64,000 bases of DNA from Actinomycetes bacterium (GCA_029782355.1 JAKOUY010000031.1:186001-250000); one strand, 5' to 3'. Counted from the stretch's first letter, positions 29,585-38,203 are shown. A program made the numbers and translations. Notes: a model not told the origin generated them from the letters alone.

Positions 29585-29618
29585 TGGTGAGTGGTTGCGT
29601 CACGGACGATTCGACAGG
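29559..29618. repeat. 26-bp inverted repeat with 8-base loop ending the array
   Basis: The last direct copy (29559-29584) is followed after eight bases by the same core in inverted orientation (29593-29618), with 24 of 26 positions matching. The RNA or single-stranded DNA would form a very stable hairpin. It could be a transcription terminator for the regulator gene, or a processed or mobile palindromic element. No U-tract follows. Confidence 0.88.
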
Positions 29619-29627
29619 GAAGGAATC

Positions 29628-29653
29628 GGGGGTGGGGTGGGGTGGGGTCTGGG
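29628..29653 (+). other. G-quadruplex motif
   Basis: Four runs of four or five G separated by single T bases, then TCT and GGG, form a canonical G-quadruplex sequence on the plus strand. It lies ten bases after the inverted repeat. The last 15 bases are repeated exactly at 60705-60719. Confidence 0.7.
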
Positions 29654-29785
29654 TGCGAGGAGCCGGGGCCCGCAGACTGGGTTGGACCGGCGGGTGCGTG
29701 GAGCGGAGTCGACGCGGCGGGGGGCGGGGCGCCACCGTTCGGCACCGGGCTGGGGCGGACCAGGACGCATGCGCTCCGGCACAGC

Positions 29786-30106
29786 GTGCGGCCCGAGCGC
29801 GGCCGTCGGGAGACCCTGTGCGGGGTCTTGGCGGTGCCGGTCGAGGGACACCACTTCCTCCCGCTGGCGTCGACTGCGTGTGCGTCATGTGCCGCGGCTG
29901 CAGCGGACGCCCCGCTGGCCGGTCCGATCCTGGCCTCCAACGAGCTCAGCCTGCTGCGGGCCCTGATCCTCGAGACGGTCGAGCACCGCCTGGTACCGGA
30001 GACCGCCCTCGCGTGGCTGCAGCACCACGGCTCCGTACCATGGCACCGTGGACATCCGCATCGGCGTCATCCAATCCCCCCGCGAACTGAGTCTCGAGTT
30101 GGCTGA
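29786..30106 (+). CDS. Possible small hypothetical protein, doubtful
   Basis: From GTG 29786 this frame has mostly G or C at third codon positions up to about 30040, which suggests coding, and includes a CASC motif followed by a helical stretch SNELSLLRALILETVEHRL. It then runs 59 bases into the DUF3107 gene in another frame, where codon use becomes poor. DUF3107 appears to have its own leaderless promoter here. It may be a small real gene, a decayed one, or chance. The stretch 29619-29785 before it has no gene that I can support apart from the G-rich motif. Confidence 0.25.
   Translation: MRPERGRRETLCGVLAVPVEGHHFLPLASTACASCAAAAADAPLAGPILASNELSLLRALILETVEHRLVPETALAWLQHHGSVPWHRGHPHRRHPIPPRTESRVG
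30036..30041 (+). promoter_or_regulatory. Probable -10 box of leaderless DUF3107 gene
   Basis: TACCAT is followed by six bases and GTG 30048, with no ribosome binding site. This suggests that the DUF3107-ArsA operon starts its transcript at the first codon. Confidence 0.55.
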
Positions 30107-30281
30107 CGACGTCGACCGGGCCGACCTGCAGGCCCGCATCACGGCGGTGATGTCCGGCGCATCCGACGCGCTCTGGCTGACCGACCGCAAGGGCCGCGAC
30201 GTCGCCGTGGCCGGATCGAAGATCGCGTACGTCGAGCTCGGAACGGTCGACGGCGCTCGGCGGATCGGCTTCGGGGGCTGA
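30048..30281 (+). CDS. DUF3107 family protein
   Basis: The 77-residue protein matches the short actinobacterial DUF3107 family. It opens with MDIRIGVIQSPRELSLEL and ends in AYVELGTVDGARRIGFG, with a central DALWLTDRKGRDVAVAGSKI segment. The fold is unknown to me and the function uncharacterised. The GTG start follows a TACCAT box. It is 25 bases upstream of the first ArsA-like ATPase and probably co-transcribed with it. Confidence 0.85.
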   Translation: MDIRIGVIQSPRELSLELADDVDRADLQARITAVMSGASDALWLTDRKGRDVAVAGSKIAYVELGTVDGARRIGFGG

Positions 30282-30306
30282 CATCGCTCGTCTGGCTCGG
30301 CCTGCG

Positions 30307-31245
30307 TTGCTCGATCGTCGCCTGCTGTTCATCACCGGCAAGGGCGGCGTCGGCAAGACCACGGTGGCGGCGGCGCTCGGGGAGCTCGCCGCCGAGCGGG
30401 GCAAGCGCACCCTGCTCGTCGAGATGGACGACAAGGGGGCCATCGCCGCGGCGTTCGACGCCGCCCCGCTGAGCTTCGAGCCCCGGCTGCTTCGTCCCGG
30501 TCTGGCGGCGATGGCGATGAACACCGAGGACTCCCTGCGCGAGTACCTGCGCCTGTTCGTCCGCATCCCGCTGCTCGGCTCCCTGGCGCCGCTGGCGCGC
30601 ACCTTCGACTTCGTCGCCGACGCCGCTCCGGGCGTCAAGGAGATCCTCGGGGTCGGCAAGATCGCCCACGAGGTCGTCGAGCGGCACTACGACCTCGTCG
30701 TCGTCGACGCCGAGGCCAGCGGGCACATCGTCTCCCAGATCGCCGCCCCACAGGCCATCCGCGACCTCGTCAAGGTGGGCATGGTCCGCGAGCAGACCGG
30801 ATGGATGATCGATCTGCTCGGTGATCCGGCGACGACCGGTGTGGTGGTCGTCACGACCCCGGAGGAGGTGCCGGTCACCGAGAGCATCGAGCTGCTCGGT
30901 CGGCTGACGACCGAGGCCAAGGTCGACGTGGCCGCCGTCGTGGCCAACCGAGTGCTCGCCGACCGCCTCGACACCGACCAGGAGCGAACGCTCGACGCCC
31001 TCGACGGCGAGCCGGCTCGCGATGCGCTGGTGGCGGCCCTCGGCCCGGAGATCGACACGGTGATCCTCGCCGCCCGCCTGGCCCAGGCCCGCGCCGAACT
31101 GGGCGCCGGCCACCTGGCCCGGCTGCGTGCGGCGCTCGACCCGGCCACGCCCATGCTCACCGTGCCGGAGCTGTTCGCCCGGGCCACCGGGCCGCGCGTC
31201 GTCGCCAAGGTGGCCGAGGCGCTGGGTGCGGAGGTCGATCGATGA
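30307..31245 (+). CDS. ArsA/Get3-like anion-transporting ATPase, first of a pair
   Basis: The 312-residue P-loop protein has the deviant Walker A GKGGVGKTT at residues 11-19, including the signature Lys12 that reaches across the dimer. VVVDAEASGHIVSQI near 135 takes the place of switch II. Actinobacteria carry such genes in adjacent pairs (Rv3679 and Rv3680 in Mycobacterium), thought to form a heterodimer. The start is TTG 30307, the only start codon close to the fold; an alternative start upstream is not evident. Arsenite efflux is unlikely without ArsB. It overlaps the second ATPase by GATGA-type coupling. Confidence 0.85.
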   Translation: MLDRRLLFITGKGGVGKTTVAAALGELAAERGKRTLLVEMDDKGAIAAAFDAAPLSFEPRLLRPGLAAMAMNTEDSLREYLRLFVRIPLLGSLAPLARTFDFVADAAPGVKEILGVGKIAHEVVERHYDLVVVDAEASGHIVSQIAAPQAIRDLVKVGMVREQTGWMIDLLGDPATTGVVVVTTPEEVPVTESIELLGRLTTEAKVDVAAVVANRVLADRLDTDQERTLDALDGEPARDALVAALGPEIDTVILAARLAQARAELGAGHLARLRAALDPATPMLTVPELFARATGPRVVAKVAEALGAEVDR

Positions 31246-32420
31246 CGGCCGCCCAGCGCGCCCTCGCCGAACTGCTGGCCGCCAAGGAGATCGTCGTCGT
31301 CTGCGGCAGCGGTGGTGTCGGCAAGACCACCACGTCCGCGGCCCTCGGCGCAGCCGTCGCCGCGGCGGACAAGTGCCGGGTCCTGGTGCTCACCGTCGAC
31401 CCGGCCCGCCGGCTGGCCACCGCCCTCGGCATGGACCGCATCGGCAACACCGAGATCCGTGTCCCCGACTCGGCCTTCGCCGATGCCGGCGTCGACCAGC
31501 GCGGCGAGCTGTGGGTCGCCATGCTCGACACCAAGGCCGGGTGGGACGAACTGATCCGCCGCCACGCCACCGACGCAACCCTGCGCGACGCGGTGTTGGC
31601 CAACCCGTTGTACCGCAACCTGACCACCCGCTTCGTGCACAGCCACGGGTACATCGCCATCGAGCGGTTGTTCGAGCTGCACGCCAGCGGGGCCTACGAC
31701 CTGGTCATCGTCGACACCCCGCCGTCGCGCAACGCCCTCGACCTGCTCGACGCGCCCGGGCGGATGCGCGAGTTCTTCGGCAGCAAGCTGCTCAAGTGGC
31801 TGACCGTCCCCTACCGCTCGAAACTGTTCAACCTGGCCACCCGACCGTTCAACCAGATCGCCGATCGAGTCCTCGGCTCGAGCTTCCTGCAGGACATCGC
31901 CCAGTTCTTCACCCTGTTCCAGCGAATGGAGCCCGGCTTCGTCCGCCGCGCCGCCCAGGTCGAACATCTCCTGGCCGATCGGCGGACCACGTTCCTGGTG
32001 GTCACCACCCTGGAGCCGGCACCGGCCCACGAGGCCGGGTTCCTGGCCGCCGAGATCCGCCGTCGCCGGCTCCCGCTCGGAGCCATGGTGCTCAACCGGG
32101 TCCTGTCGCCGTCCATCCGCAGCAAGGCCACGAGCGCCGCCGCGGCCCGGATCGAGACGGTCGCCGGGGACGGTCGGGCCGTGCGCAAGCTCGCCACGGC
32201 GACCGGCGTGGAGGCTGGTCTGCTGCGATCGACGTTGAGCGCGCTGGGCGAGAGCTTCACCGACCTGGTCGCCGTCGCCCGCCGCGAGGCCGAGCGGCGC
32301 AAGGAGCTGGCCGCCGACGCCTCCATCGTCGCCGAGGTGCCGATGCGCGACGGCGACATCACCGACCTCGGCGCGCTGCTGGCCATGGGTGCCGAGCTGC
32401 TCGGCACCGATCGCCGATAG
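31242..32420 (+). CDS. ArsA/Get3-like ATPase, second of a pair
   Basis: The 392-residue partner has the P-loop CGSGGVGKTT at residues 21-30. Ser23 replaces the signature lysine that ArsA, Get3 and MinD use to contact the other subunit's nucleotide. LTVDPARRLATALGM follows, and VIVDTPPSRNALDLLD near 155 is the switch region. A helical middle part (SKLLKWLTVPYRSKLFNLAT) could be a client- or membrane-binding surface. It begins with ATG 31242 within the last codons of the first ATPase (ATGA). The pair probably works as a heterodimer with one complete and one modified site. Confidence 0.87.
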   Translation: MTAAQRALAELLAAKEIVVVCGSGGVGKTTTSAALGAAVAAADKCRVLVLTVDPARRLATALGMDRIGNTEIRVPDSAFADAGVDQRGELWVAMLDTKAGWDELIRRHATDATLRDAVLANPLYRNLTTRFVHSHGYIAIERLFELHASGAYDLVIVDTPPSRNALDLLDAPGRMREFFGSKLLKWLTVPYRSKLFNLATRPFNQIADRVLGSSFLQDIAQFFTLFQRMEPGFVRRAAQVEHLLADRRTTFLVVTTLEPAPAHEAGFLAAEIRRRRLPLGAMVLNRVLSPSIRSKATSAAAARIETVAGDGRAVRKLATATGVEAGLLRSTLSALGESFTDLVAVARREAERRKELAADASIVAEVPMRDGDITDLGALLAMGAELLGTDRR

Positions 32421-32487
32421 CGCCGGCCCTCGGCACACCCGGCAGACCCGGAACTCGGCACCGCCGTCTGGCACACTCATAGGCGCT

Positions 32488-33972
32488 ATGGCGACCCTCG
32501 TGGAACTGACCCGTCAGCACACCTCCCTGCAGCGCGACCAGGTCGCCCACCTGCAGATGCTGGTCAGCGACTGGGGCATGCTCGCCGACCTGTCCTTCGC
32601 CGACCTCCTGCTGTACGCCCCGTCACGTGACGGCGGCTGGCGGATCCTGGCCCAGGTCCGCCCGGCCACGGGTCAGACCATCTACATCGACGACTACGTC
32701 GGGTTGCCACCGACCTACACCGACACCTCGCTGCTGGAGCGCTGCCTGTCGTCCGGTGCGATCATCGAGGGCGAGACCGCCGCGCCGAACACCCCCGAGC
32801 CGGCGCGCATCGAAGCGATCCCCGTTCGCCATCAGGGTGTGCCCATCGCCGTGCTCGGCCGGGAGTGGTCGGAACGCTCCGGTCGCCAGCCCGGCGGCCT
32901 GGAGCGCACCTACGTCAGCCTGTTCGAACGGTTCGCGGCGATGATCGCCGAGGGTGCCTTCCCCTACGCCGGCCAGGTGGCCGACTCCAGCGCGGCGCCG
33001 CGCGTCGGTGACGGCGTGCTGGTGCTCGATCAGGAGGCTCGCGTCCACTACGGCTCGCCGAACGCGATCTCGGCGCTGCACCGGGTGGGCATCACCGCCA
33101 ACGCCGTGGGCATGCGCCTGGCCGAGCTGGGATTCAATGATGCCCCAGTGCGCCAGGCCTACGAGCGGCGCCTGCCGGTGATCGACGAGTTCGAGCAGAC
33201 CCCGGAGGTCACCTTCCTGGCTCGCTGCATGCCGATCCTGGCCGGGGGCGAGGTCACCGGCGGGGTGCTCCTGCTGCGCGACGTCACCGAGGTGCGAACC
33301 CGCGACAAGCTGCTGATCTCCAAGGACGCGACCATCCGGGAGATCCACCATCGGGTCAAGAACAACCTGCAGACGATCTCGTCGCTGCTGCGCCTGCAGG
33401 GCCGCCGGTTGCAGTCCACCGAGGCCAAGGCGGCCGTGGCCGAGTCGGTCCGGCGGATCCGCACCATCGCCCTGGTCCACGAGACCCTGTCACGCGAGCC
33501 CGGTGACGACGTCGCCTTCCTCGAGATCGTCCGCCCGCTGCTTCGCCTGGCCGAGGAGGGCCTGCAGTCGCCGGACCGACCGGTCCGCTTCACCGTCACC
33601 GGCGACGGTGGCCGACTGCCGTCGACGGTGGCGACCCCGCTGTCGGTGGTGCTGACGGAGCTCCTGCAGAACGCCGTCGATCACGGGTACCCGGAGGGTG
33701 ACAGTCGCGGTGGGCAGGTGGTGGTCCAACTGACCCACGACGACGATCAGCTGCGGATCCGGGTGATCAACAACGGCCGGCCGCTGGACCCGGCGTTCGA
33801 CATCGATAGCGCCACCGGGCTCGGCCTGTCGATCGTCCGCACCCTGGTGACCACCGAGCTGAACGGCACCATCACCATGCGCCCCGGTGAGCCGGACGAC
33901 TTCCTGGACGCCGGGCTCGGCGATCAGCCTCGTGGGGCGGGCACGGTCGTCGACCTGACCGTCCCGGTCTGA
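32488..33972 (+). CDS. pdtaS: PdtaS-type sensor histidine kinase
   Basis: The 494-residue soluble kinase has an N-terminal GAF-like domain (about 1-155), a PAS domain (about 170-275) and a HisKA_2 transmitter. The phospho-acceptor is His288 in EIHHRVKNNLQTISSLLRLQ. The ATPase domain has the N-box LTELLQNAVDHGYPEG and a glycine-rich SATGLGLSIVRTLV. The order GAF-PAS-HisKA_2 is that of mycobacterial PdtaS (Rv3220c), which signals to the ANTAR-domain regulator PdtaR and senses c-di-GMP, copper or nitric oxide. PdtaR is not in the window. As in Mycobacterium, the neighbour is a WhiB1 homologue, here convergent. Confidence 0.92.
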   Translation: MATLVELTRQHTSLQRDQVAHLQMLVSDWGMLADLSFADLLLYAPSRDGGWRILAQVRPATGQTIYIDDYVGLPPTYTDTSLLERCLSSGAIIEGETAAPNTPEPARIEAIPVRHQGVPIAVLGREWSERSGRQPGGLERTYVSLFERFAAMIAEGAFPYAGQVADSSAAPRVGDGVLVLDQEARVHYGSPNAISALHRVGITANAVGMRLAELGFNDAPVRQAYERRLPVIDEFEQTPEVTFLARCMPILAGGEVTGGVLLLRDVTEVRTRDKLLISKDATIREIHHRVKNNLQTISSLLRLQGRRLQSTEAKAAVAESVRRIRTIALVHETLSREPGDDVAFLEIVRPLLRLAEEGLQSPDRPVRFTVTGDGGRLPSTVATPLSVVLTELLQNAVDHGYPEGDSRGGQVVVQLTHDDDQLRIRVINNGRPLDPAFDIDSATGLGLSIVRTLVTTELNGTITMRPGEPDDFLDAGLGDQPRGAGTVVDLTVPV

Positions 33973-33979
33973 GCCGGGC

Positions 33980-34282
33980 TCAGCCGGCCGCGGCGGTGGC
34001 CCGCTGGCGAGCGGCGAACTGCCGCCGGAGCACCCGGCGCTCGTCCTCGGAGGTGCCCCCCCAGATGCCGGAGTCCTGGTTGGTCTCCAGGGCGTAGTCC
34101 AGGCAGTCGATGGCGACCGGGCACTGGGCGCAGATGCCCTTGGCCTTGTCGATCTGCAGCAGGGCATATCCGGTGGTCCCGACCGGGAAGAACACGTCGG
34201 GATCGGTATCGCGGCAGATCGCCCGCCGACGCCAGGTGTAGTCGGCATTGGCCAGGGCAAGGCTGGACGCGAGGATGGTCAC
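33980..34282 (-). CDS. whiB1: WhiB-family iron-sulfur transcription factor (WhiB1-like)
   Basis: The 100-residue protein has the four cluster-binding cysteines at 23, 51, 54 and 60 (AICRDTD, GICAQCPVAIDC) and the GIWGG turn at 72-76, followed by a basic DNA-binding tail. RDTDPDVFFPVGTTG is close to the WhiB1 opening. I chose GTG 34282 because GGAG stands seven bases upstream; GTG 34288 is closer to that site than is usual. WhiB1 binds a nitric-oxide-sensitive 4Fe-4S cluster and partners with the sigma factor. Adjacency to pdtaS supports orthology to Rv3219. Confidence 0.93.
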   Translation of the reverse strand: MTILASSLALANADYTWRRRAICRDTDPDVFFPVGTTGYALLQIDKAKGICAQCPVAIDCLDYALETNQDSGIWGGTSEDERRVLRRQFAARQRATAAAG

Positions 34283-34444
34283 GAACACGCTCCGATTGTG
34301 AGAGTTTTCACGTGTGGTGGGCGCGGCCCTTCCCGGGAGGGTGGATGCCGAGCCAACGCGGGGGTAACGGTAGGAAACAAAAGGCCGATTGACAAGGGTC
34401 CAAGGCCTGGGGCATGACATAGTTCATTCTGATAGGGGGTATCC

Positions 34445-35137
34445 GTGACACGGATGGGTCCACAGGTGATCGCCCACCGCGGCGCCTGTCGCCAGGCCAT
34501 CGAGAACACCGTGCACGCCTTCCGGCGGGCCGCCGAGCTGGGCTCCGACGCCGTCGAGCTCGACGTTCGCCGGACCGCCGACGGCGTCCTCGTCGTCCAC
34601 CACAATCCGACCCTGGAGGACGGCACGGTGCTGGCCCTGACCCCCGCCGGCGGTCTGCCACGGCACATCCCGACGCTGGGTGCGGCCCTCGACGCCTGCG
34701 ACGGGATGTGGGTCAACGTCGAGATCAAGAACGATCCCGGCGAGCCGGACTTCGACCCCGCCGAGACGATCGCCGACGCCACCATGGCCCTGCTGACGGC
34801 ACGTGGCCAGGACGACCGGTGGGTGATCTCCTCGTTCCGCCTCGAGACCATCGACCGCTGCCGGGCGGTTTCGCCGGCGATCCGCACTGCCTGGTTGACC
34901 TACGAGGTCCCCGACGGCGTGCTCGACACGCTGATCGATCGCGGCCACCACGCGTGGCACCCGTGGGTGGGCACCCTGACCCGCCCGCAGCTCGACGAGG
35001 CCCACCGGCTCGGGGTCACCGTGAACACCTGGACCTGCGACGACGTCCACCGAATGGTCGAGCTGGCTGACTGGGGGGTCGACGGGATCTGCACCAACGT
35101 CCCCGACGTCGCCCGCCAGGCGCTGGGCCGGCGATGA
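34445..35137 (+). CDS. Glycerophosphodiester phosphodiesterase
   Basis: The 230-residue TIM-barrel enzyme hydrolyses deacylated phospholipids to glycerol 3-phosphate and an alcohol. The active-site blocks are AHRGACRQAIENT near residue 10, ELDVRRTADGVLVVHH with catalytic acid residues and His near 38-53, and VNVEIKN near 95. NTWTCDD near 200 closes the barrel. There is no signal peptide, so it is cytoplasmic. GTG 34445 follows AGGGGG at good spacing. It stands just upstream of, and convergent with, the LacI-type regulator gene. Confidence 0.9.
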   Translation: MTRMGPQVIAHRGACRQAIENTVHAFRRAAELGSDAVELDVRRTADGVLVVHHNPTLEDGTVLALTPAGGLPRHIPTLGAALDACDGMWVNVEIKNDPGEPDFDPAETIADATMALLTARGQDDRWVISSFRLETIDRCRAVSPAIRTAWLTYEVPDGVLDTLIDRGHHAWHPWVGTLTRPQLDEAHRLGVTVNTWTCDDVHRMVELADWGVDGICTNVPDVARQALGRR

Positions 35138-35138
35138 G

Positions 35139-36179
35139 TCAGGCCCGGCGCGGCCGGGCGGTCGAGCGCCGGATCCGCAGCTCGGAGGTGATCAGCACGC
35201 CGGAGTCGGCGGGACGTTGGCCGTGGGCGATGCGCATGGCCAGCTCGCCCGCCCGCCGACCGACCTCGACCCCGGGATAGACGACCGAGGTGAGCGGCGG
35301 GTCGACCTGATCGATCCCGAGCGAGTCGTTGTAGCCGATGATCGAGACGTCTCGCGGGCACTGCAGCTTGCGCCGCCGGAAGACGCCGAGCGCGCCGAGG
35401 GCCAGCAGGTCGTTGTGGGCGAACAGGGCGGTGGGCATCCGCCCGGCGTGCTCGTCGAGCAGGACGTTGGCCAGCCGCTCGCCGTCCTCCAGGCGCGGTC
35501 GCAGGGCGTTCTCCAGGACGATGACCTCCGCCCCGGCCGCCTTGCACGTCCGCTGGAACCCGGTGTGCCGCCCGACGAAGTTGCCGATGTCGGCCGGCCC
35601 ACGGAGCTCCACCAGGCGGGTGTGGCCCAGGCCGAGCAGGTGCTGGGCGGCCAGCGCCCCACCGAGTTGGTCGTCGTGCAGCACCTGGGGTAGCGCGCAC
35701 CCGGGGATGCCGCGAGCGGCGAGGATCATCGGGGTGTGGCGTGCCGCGTCCTCGAGCACCGCCCGGTCGTCGAAACGGGCCGCGGCGACGATGACCACGT
35801 CCACCCGCCGGCTGAGCAGGTGATCGATGCTGGCCTCCAGCTGGCTGCGGTCGTCGTTGGTCTCGAGGACCATCGGCACCATCTGCATCGGCCGCAGTGC
35901 CTGGGAGATGCCGTGGATCACCGGGGCGGTGAACGGGTTGGCCAGGTCGGCCACCACCACGCCCGCCGTGCCGGTGGCCCCGCGGCGCAGCGCCCCGGCA
36001 ACCCGGTCCGGGCGATAGCCGAGCTGCTTGGCGGCACCCTGGACGAGGAGACGGGTGTCGACCTGGACGAGGTGGGCCTTGCGGGCGTCGAGGGCCCGCG
36101 ACACGGTCGAGGCATTGACCCCGACGTGGGCGGCGACGTCCTTCAGCGTCACCCCCTTGCCGCCGCGGCGAGCGGTCAC
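35139..36179 (-). CDS. LacI-family transcriptional regulator of the catabolic cluster
   Basis: The 346-residue regulator has the LacI helix-turn-helix VTLKDVAAHVGVNASTVSRA at residues 10-29 with a hinge near 55, then a periplasmic-binding-like effector domain starting TAGVVVADLANPFTAPVI. Such regulators bind sugars or related small metabolites. The GTG start overlaps the stop of the upstream dehydrogenase (GTGA), so it is the last gene of a minus-strand operon that starts at 38145. Two TGCAATCGATTGCA-like palindromes, of the type LacI proteins bind, lie in the promoters at 38204 and 39312. It therefore probably represses its own operon and the plus-strand genes. Confidence 0.9.
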   Translation of the reverse strand: MTARRGGKGVTLKDVAAHVGVNASTVSRALDARKAHLVQVDTRLLVQGAAKQLGYRPDRVAGALRRGATGTAGVVVADLANPFTAPVIHGISQALRPMQMVPMVLETNDDRSQLEASIDHLLSRRVDVVIVAAARFDDRAVLEDAARHTPMILAARGIPGCALPQVLHDDQLGGALAAQHLLGLGHTRLVELRGPADIGNFVGRHTGFQRTCKAAGAEVIVLENALRPRLEDGERLANVLLDEHAGRMPTALFAHNDLLALGALGVFRRRKLQCPRDVSIIGYNDSLGIDQVDPPLTSVVYPGVEVGRRAGELAMRIAHGQRPADSGVLITSELRIRRSTARPRRA

Positions 36180-37051
36180 CTCGACCTCAGATGCACGGCG
36201 ACCTCACCCATGTCCGCGGACCCCATGCCCGCAGCGGAGACCGCGCCCATGACCTCGATGTTCGCATGCGCCTGGGGCATCGGTGCACCGACCTCGTCGG
36301 CCAGCGCCAGGATCAGGCGCAGGTCCTTGACCGCCAGATCGACAGCGAACGTCACCGGGACCTCGCCAGGGCGCTCGAACACGGCCCGGCGGTAGTGGAC
36401 CACCGGGGCGGCCACGGCCGACGAGGCGAAGACCTCGTAAGCCACCTGGCGGTCGATGCCGGCGCGTTCGGCGAGCACCAACGATTCGGCGATCGCCTCG
36501 TTGATCCCGAACAGCACGGCGTTGACCGCCAGTTTCATCGCTGCCCCGGCGCCCGGCCCGCCGACGCGGATCGTCCGCCCGGCGAGCGCCTCGACCACCG
36601 GCAGCGCCCGGGCCACCGGCTCGTCGTCACCCGCCAGCATCACCAGGAGGGTCTTGCCAACCACCGCGGCGACACTTCCCGACACGGGGGCCTCCACCAG
36701 GTGGGCGCCGCGGCCGGCGAGCAGCCGGCGAGCCTGGGCCGTGGCCACCGAGCCGGTGGTGCCCATGTCGACGACGACCGCGCCCGGCCGCAGCGCCGCG
36801 GCCAGCCCGTCGGCCCCGTCCAGCAGGTCGAGCAGCGCCGGCCCGTCGGCGACCATGGTCAACACCAGGTCGGCCTCGGCGAGGTCGGCCGGCGTCGCCG
36901 CCACTCGGGTCCCGTGCTGGCTGGCGAAGCGCTCGGCGGTCGCGGTGGTGCGGTTGTGGACGATGAGCGGGAAGCCGGCGCCGAGCAGTCGCTCGGCCAT
37001 CGGGACGCCCATCCGGCCGAGACCCGCCAGTCCGACGGTGGGCGCGGTCAC
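36176..37051 (-). CDS. 3-hydroxyisobutyrate dehydrogenase family (beta-hydroxyacid) oxidoreductase
   Basis: The 291-residue protein opens with the Rossmann motif GLAGLGRMGVPMAERL, has the substrate block EAPVSGSVAAVVGKTL near residue 115, and the catalytic lysine region GAGAAMKLAVNAVLFG near 168 (Lys in AMKLAVN). This family oxidises small hydroxyacids such as 3-hydroxyisobutyrate, tartronate semialdehyde reduced forms or sulfolactaldehyde. The exact substrate cannot be told. GTG 37051 overlaps the upstream dehydrogenase stop by four bases. It belongs to the operon ending in the LacI-type gene. Confidence 0.88.
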   Translation of the reverse strand: MTAPTVGLAGLGRMGVPMAERLLGAGFPLIVHNRTTATAERFASQHGTRVAATPADLAEADLVLTMVADGPALLDLLDGADGLAAALRPGAVVVDMGTTGSVATAQARRLLAGRGAHLVEAPVSGSVAAVVGKTLLVMLAGDDEPVARALPVVEALAGRTIRVGGPGAGAAMKLAVNAVLFGINEAIAESLVLAERAGIDRQVAYEVFASSAVAAPVVHYRRAVFERPGEVPVTFAVDLAVKDLRLILALADEVGAPMPQAHANIEVMGAVSAAGMGSADMGEVAVHLRSR

Positions 37052-38145
37052 GACCGGCCGCCGGTGTCGATGGGCCGGGGGGCGTCGATCCGTGGGTCAA
37101 GCAGGCACTTGATCGGGGCGGCTCGCCCGTCGATCATCGGACGGATCCCGCCGTCGACCACGTCGTCGAGTGGGAGCACGGTGGGGGCGACGGCCGACCA
37201 CAGATCGGTCTGGTCGGTCAGCAGGTCCACGGCGTCGGAGAAGTCCCGGTCGAACACGTGGGCCAACGTGCCGATCAGCTCCTTCTCCTGCAGGGCGACC
37301 GAGGTCAGGTTGACCGGAACCGGCGCCTTGTGCAGGCCGACCACGACCACCCGGCCGCCACGACGGACCCGGCCGACGGCGGCCTCGATCCCGCCGGCGA
37401 CCCCGGTGCACTCGTACACCAGGTCGGCGTGGAGACCGGCATCGGCGAGCTGATCGATCAGCGGGCGGTCCCGGGTGGCCAGCAGGGTGTCGGCCGCCCC
37501 GGCCCGGCGGGCGACGGCGAGGCGGGTCTCGTCGAGGTCGACAGCGGTCACCGGCACGCCCGCGGCCGCGAGGGCGTCCACGAGGAAGGTCCCGATGCCG
37601 CCGGCGCCCAGGACCACGGCCGCCTCGCCGGCGACGGGGCGCCCCCGGCGCATCGCGTGCACGGCGATCGACATCGGCTGGGCCATCGCCGCCACGTCCG
37701 ATGCCAGGCGTCGCCCGGACAGGTTCAGACAGGCGGCTGCCGGCACCGTGGTGTACTCGGCCAGGGCACCGTCGCGCTGCAGGCCGACGGTGGCGTAGCG
37801 GTCGCAGAGGTTGGTCCGCCCGGCGCGGCAGCTCGGGCACCGGCCGCAGGAGATGCCGGCCCCGCTGGCCACCAGGTCGCCCTCGGCGAAGCCGTCGACT
37901 CCGGCACCGACGGCCGCCACCTCCCCGGCGAACTCATGGCCCGGGATCATCGGCCCGTGATGCCCGGTGACCGGATGCGGTGAGTGGATCGGGAACATCG
38001 ACGGGCCGGCGGTGAACTCGGTCGTGTCGGTCCCGCAGATGCCCGCTCCGGTCACCCGGACGAGCAACTCGCCCGGCCCGGCGACGGGGACGGGACGGTC
38101 CTCGATGCGGATGTCCTGGCGACCGTGGAACACCGCTGCCTTCAT
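37048..38145 (-). CDS. Zinc-containing medium-chain dehydrogenase, butanediol dehydrogenase-like
   Basis: The 365-residue enzyme has the catalytic zinc ligands in GAGICGTDTTEF (Cys) and IPGHEFAGEV (His-Glu) and the structural zinc cluster CGRCPSCRAGRTNLC near residue 100. The cofactor motif GAGGIGTF is near 182. The spacing between the first Cys and the GHE block is unusually long, as in 2,3-butanediol and sorbitol dehydrogenases. ATG 38145 follows GGAGGGG. It is the first gene of the minus-strand arm, behind the operator at 38204-38217, and has a paralogue at 47247-48314. Confidence 0.9.
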   Translation of the reverse strand: MKAAVFHGRQDIRIEDRPVPVAGPGELLVRVTGAGICGTDTTEFTAGPSMFPIHSPHPVTGHHGPMIPGHEFAGEVAAVGAGVDGFAEGDLVASGAGISCGRCPSCRAGRTNLCDRYATVGLQRDGALAEYTTVPAAACLNLSGRRLASDVAAMAQPMSIAVHAMRRGRPVAGEAAVVLGAGGIGTFLVDALAAAGVPVTAVDLDETRLAVARRAGAADTLLATRDRPLIDQLADAGLHADLVYECTGVAGGIEAAVGRVRRGGRVVVVGLHKAPVPVNLTSVALQEKELIGTLAHVFDRDFSDAVDLLTDQTDLWSAVAPTVLPLDDVVDGGIRPMIDGRAAPIKCLLDPRIDAPRPIDTGGRS

Positions 38146-38203
38146 CGTGACCCCTCCGTGTGTGGCGCCCGGTGGTCCGGACGATTTCGACTTGCGCCGT
38201 GAC

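Noticed and set aside
29459-29600. Short frames that encode repeated peptides across the array
   Set aside because: They exist only because the 50-bp DNA unit repeats. Codon use is poor and no start or ribosome site is associated with them.
29339-29618. Regularly spaced repeats resembling a CRISPR array
   Set aside because: The spacers are similar to each other, there are only five direct copies plus one inverted copy, and no cas gene is in the window.
30307-31245. Arsenite resistance role for the ArsA-like pair
   Set aside because: There is no arsB, acr3, arsC or arsR nearby, and the paired arrangement matches the mycobacterial loci, which are not arsenic operons.
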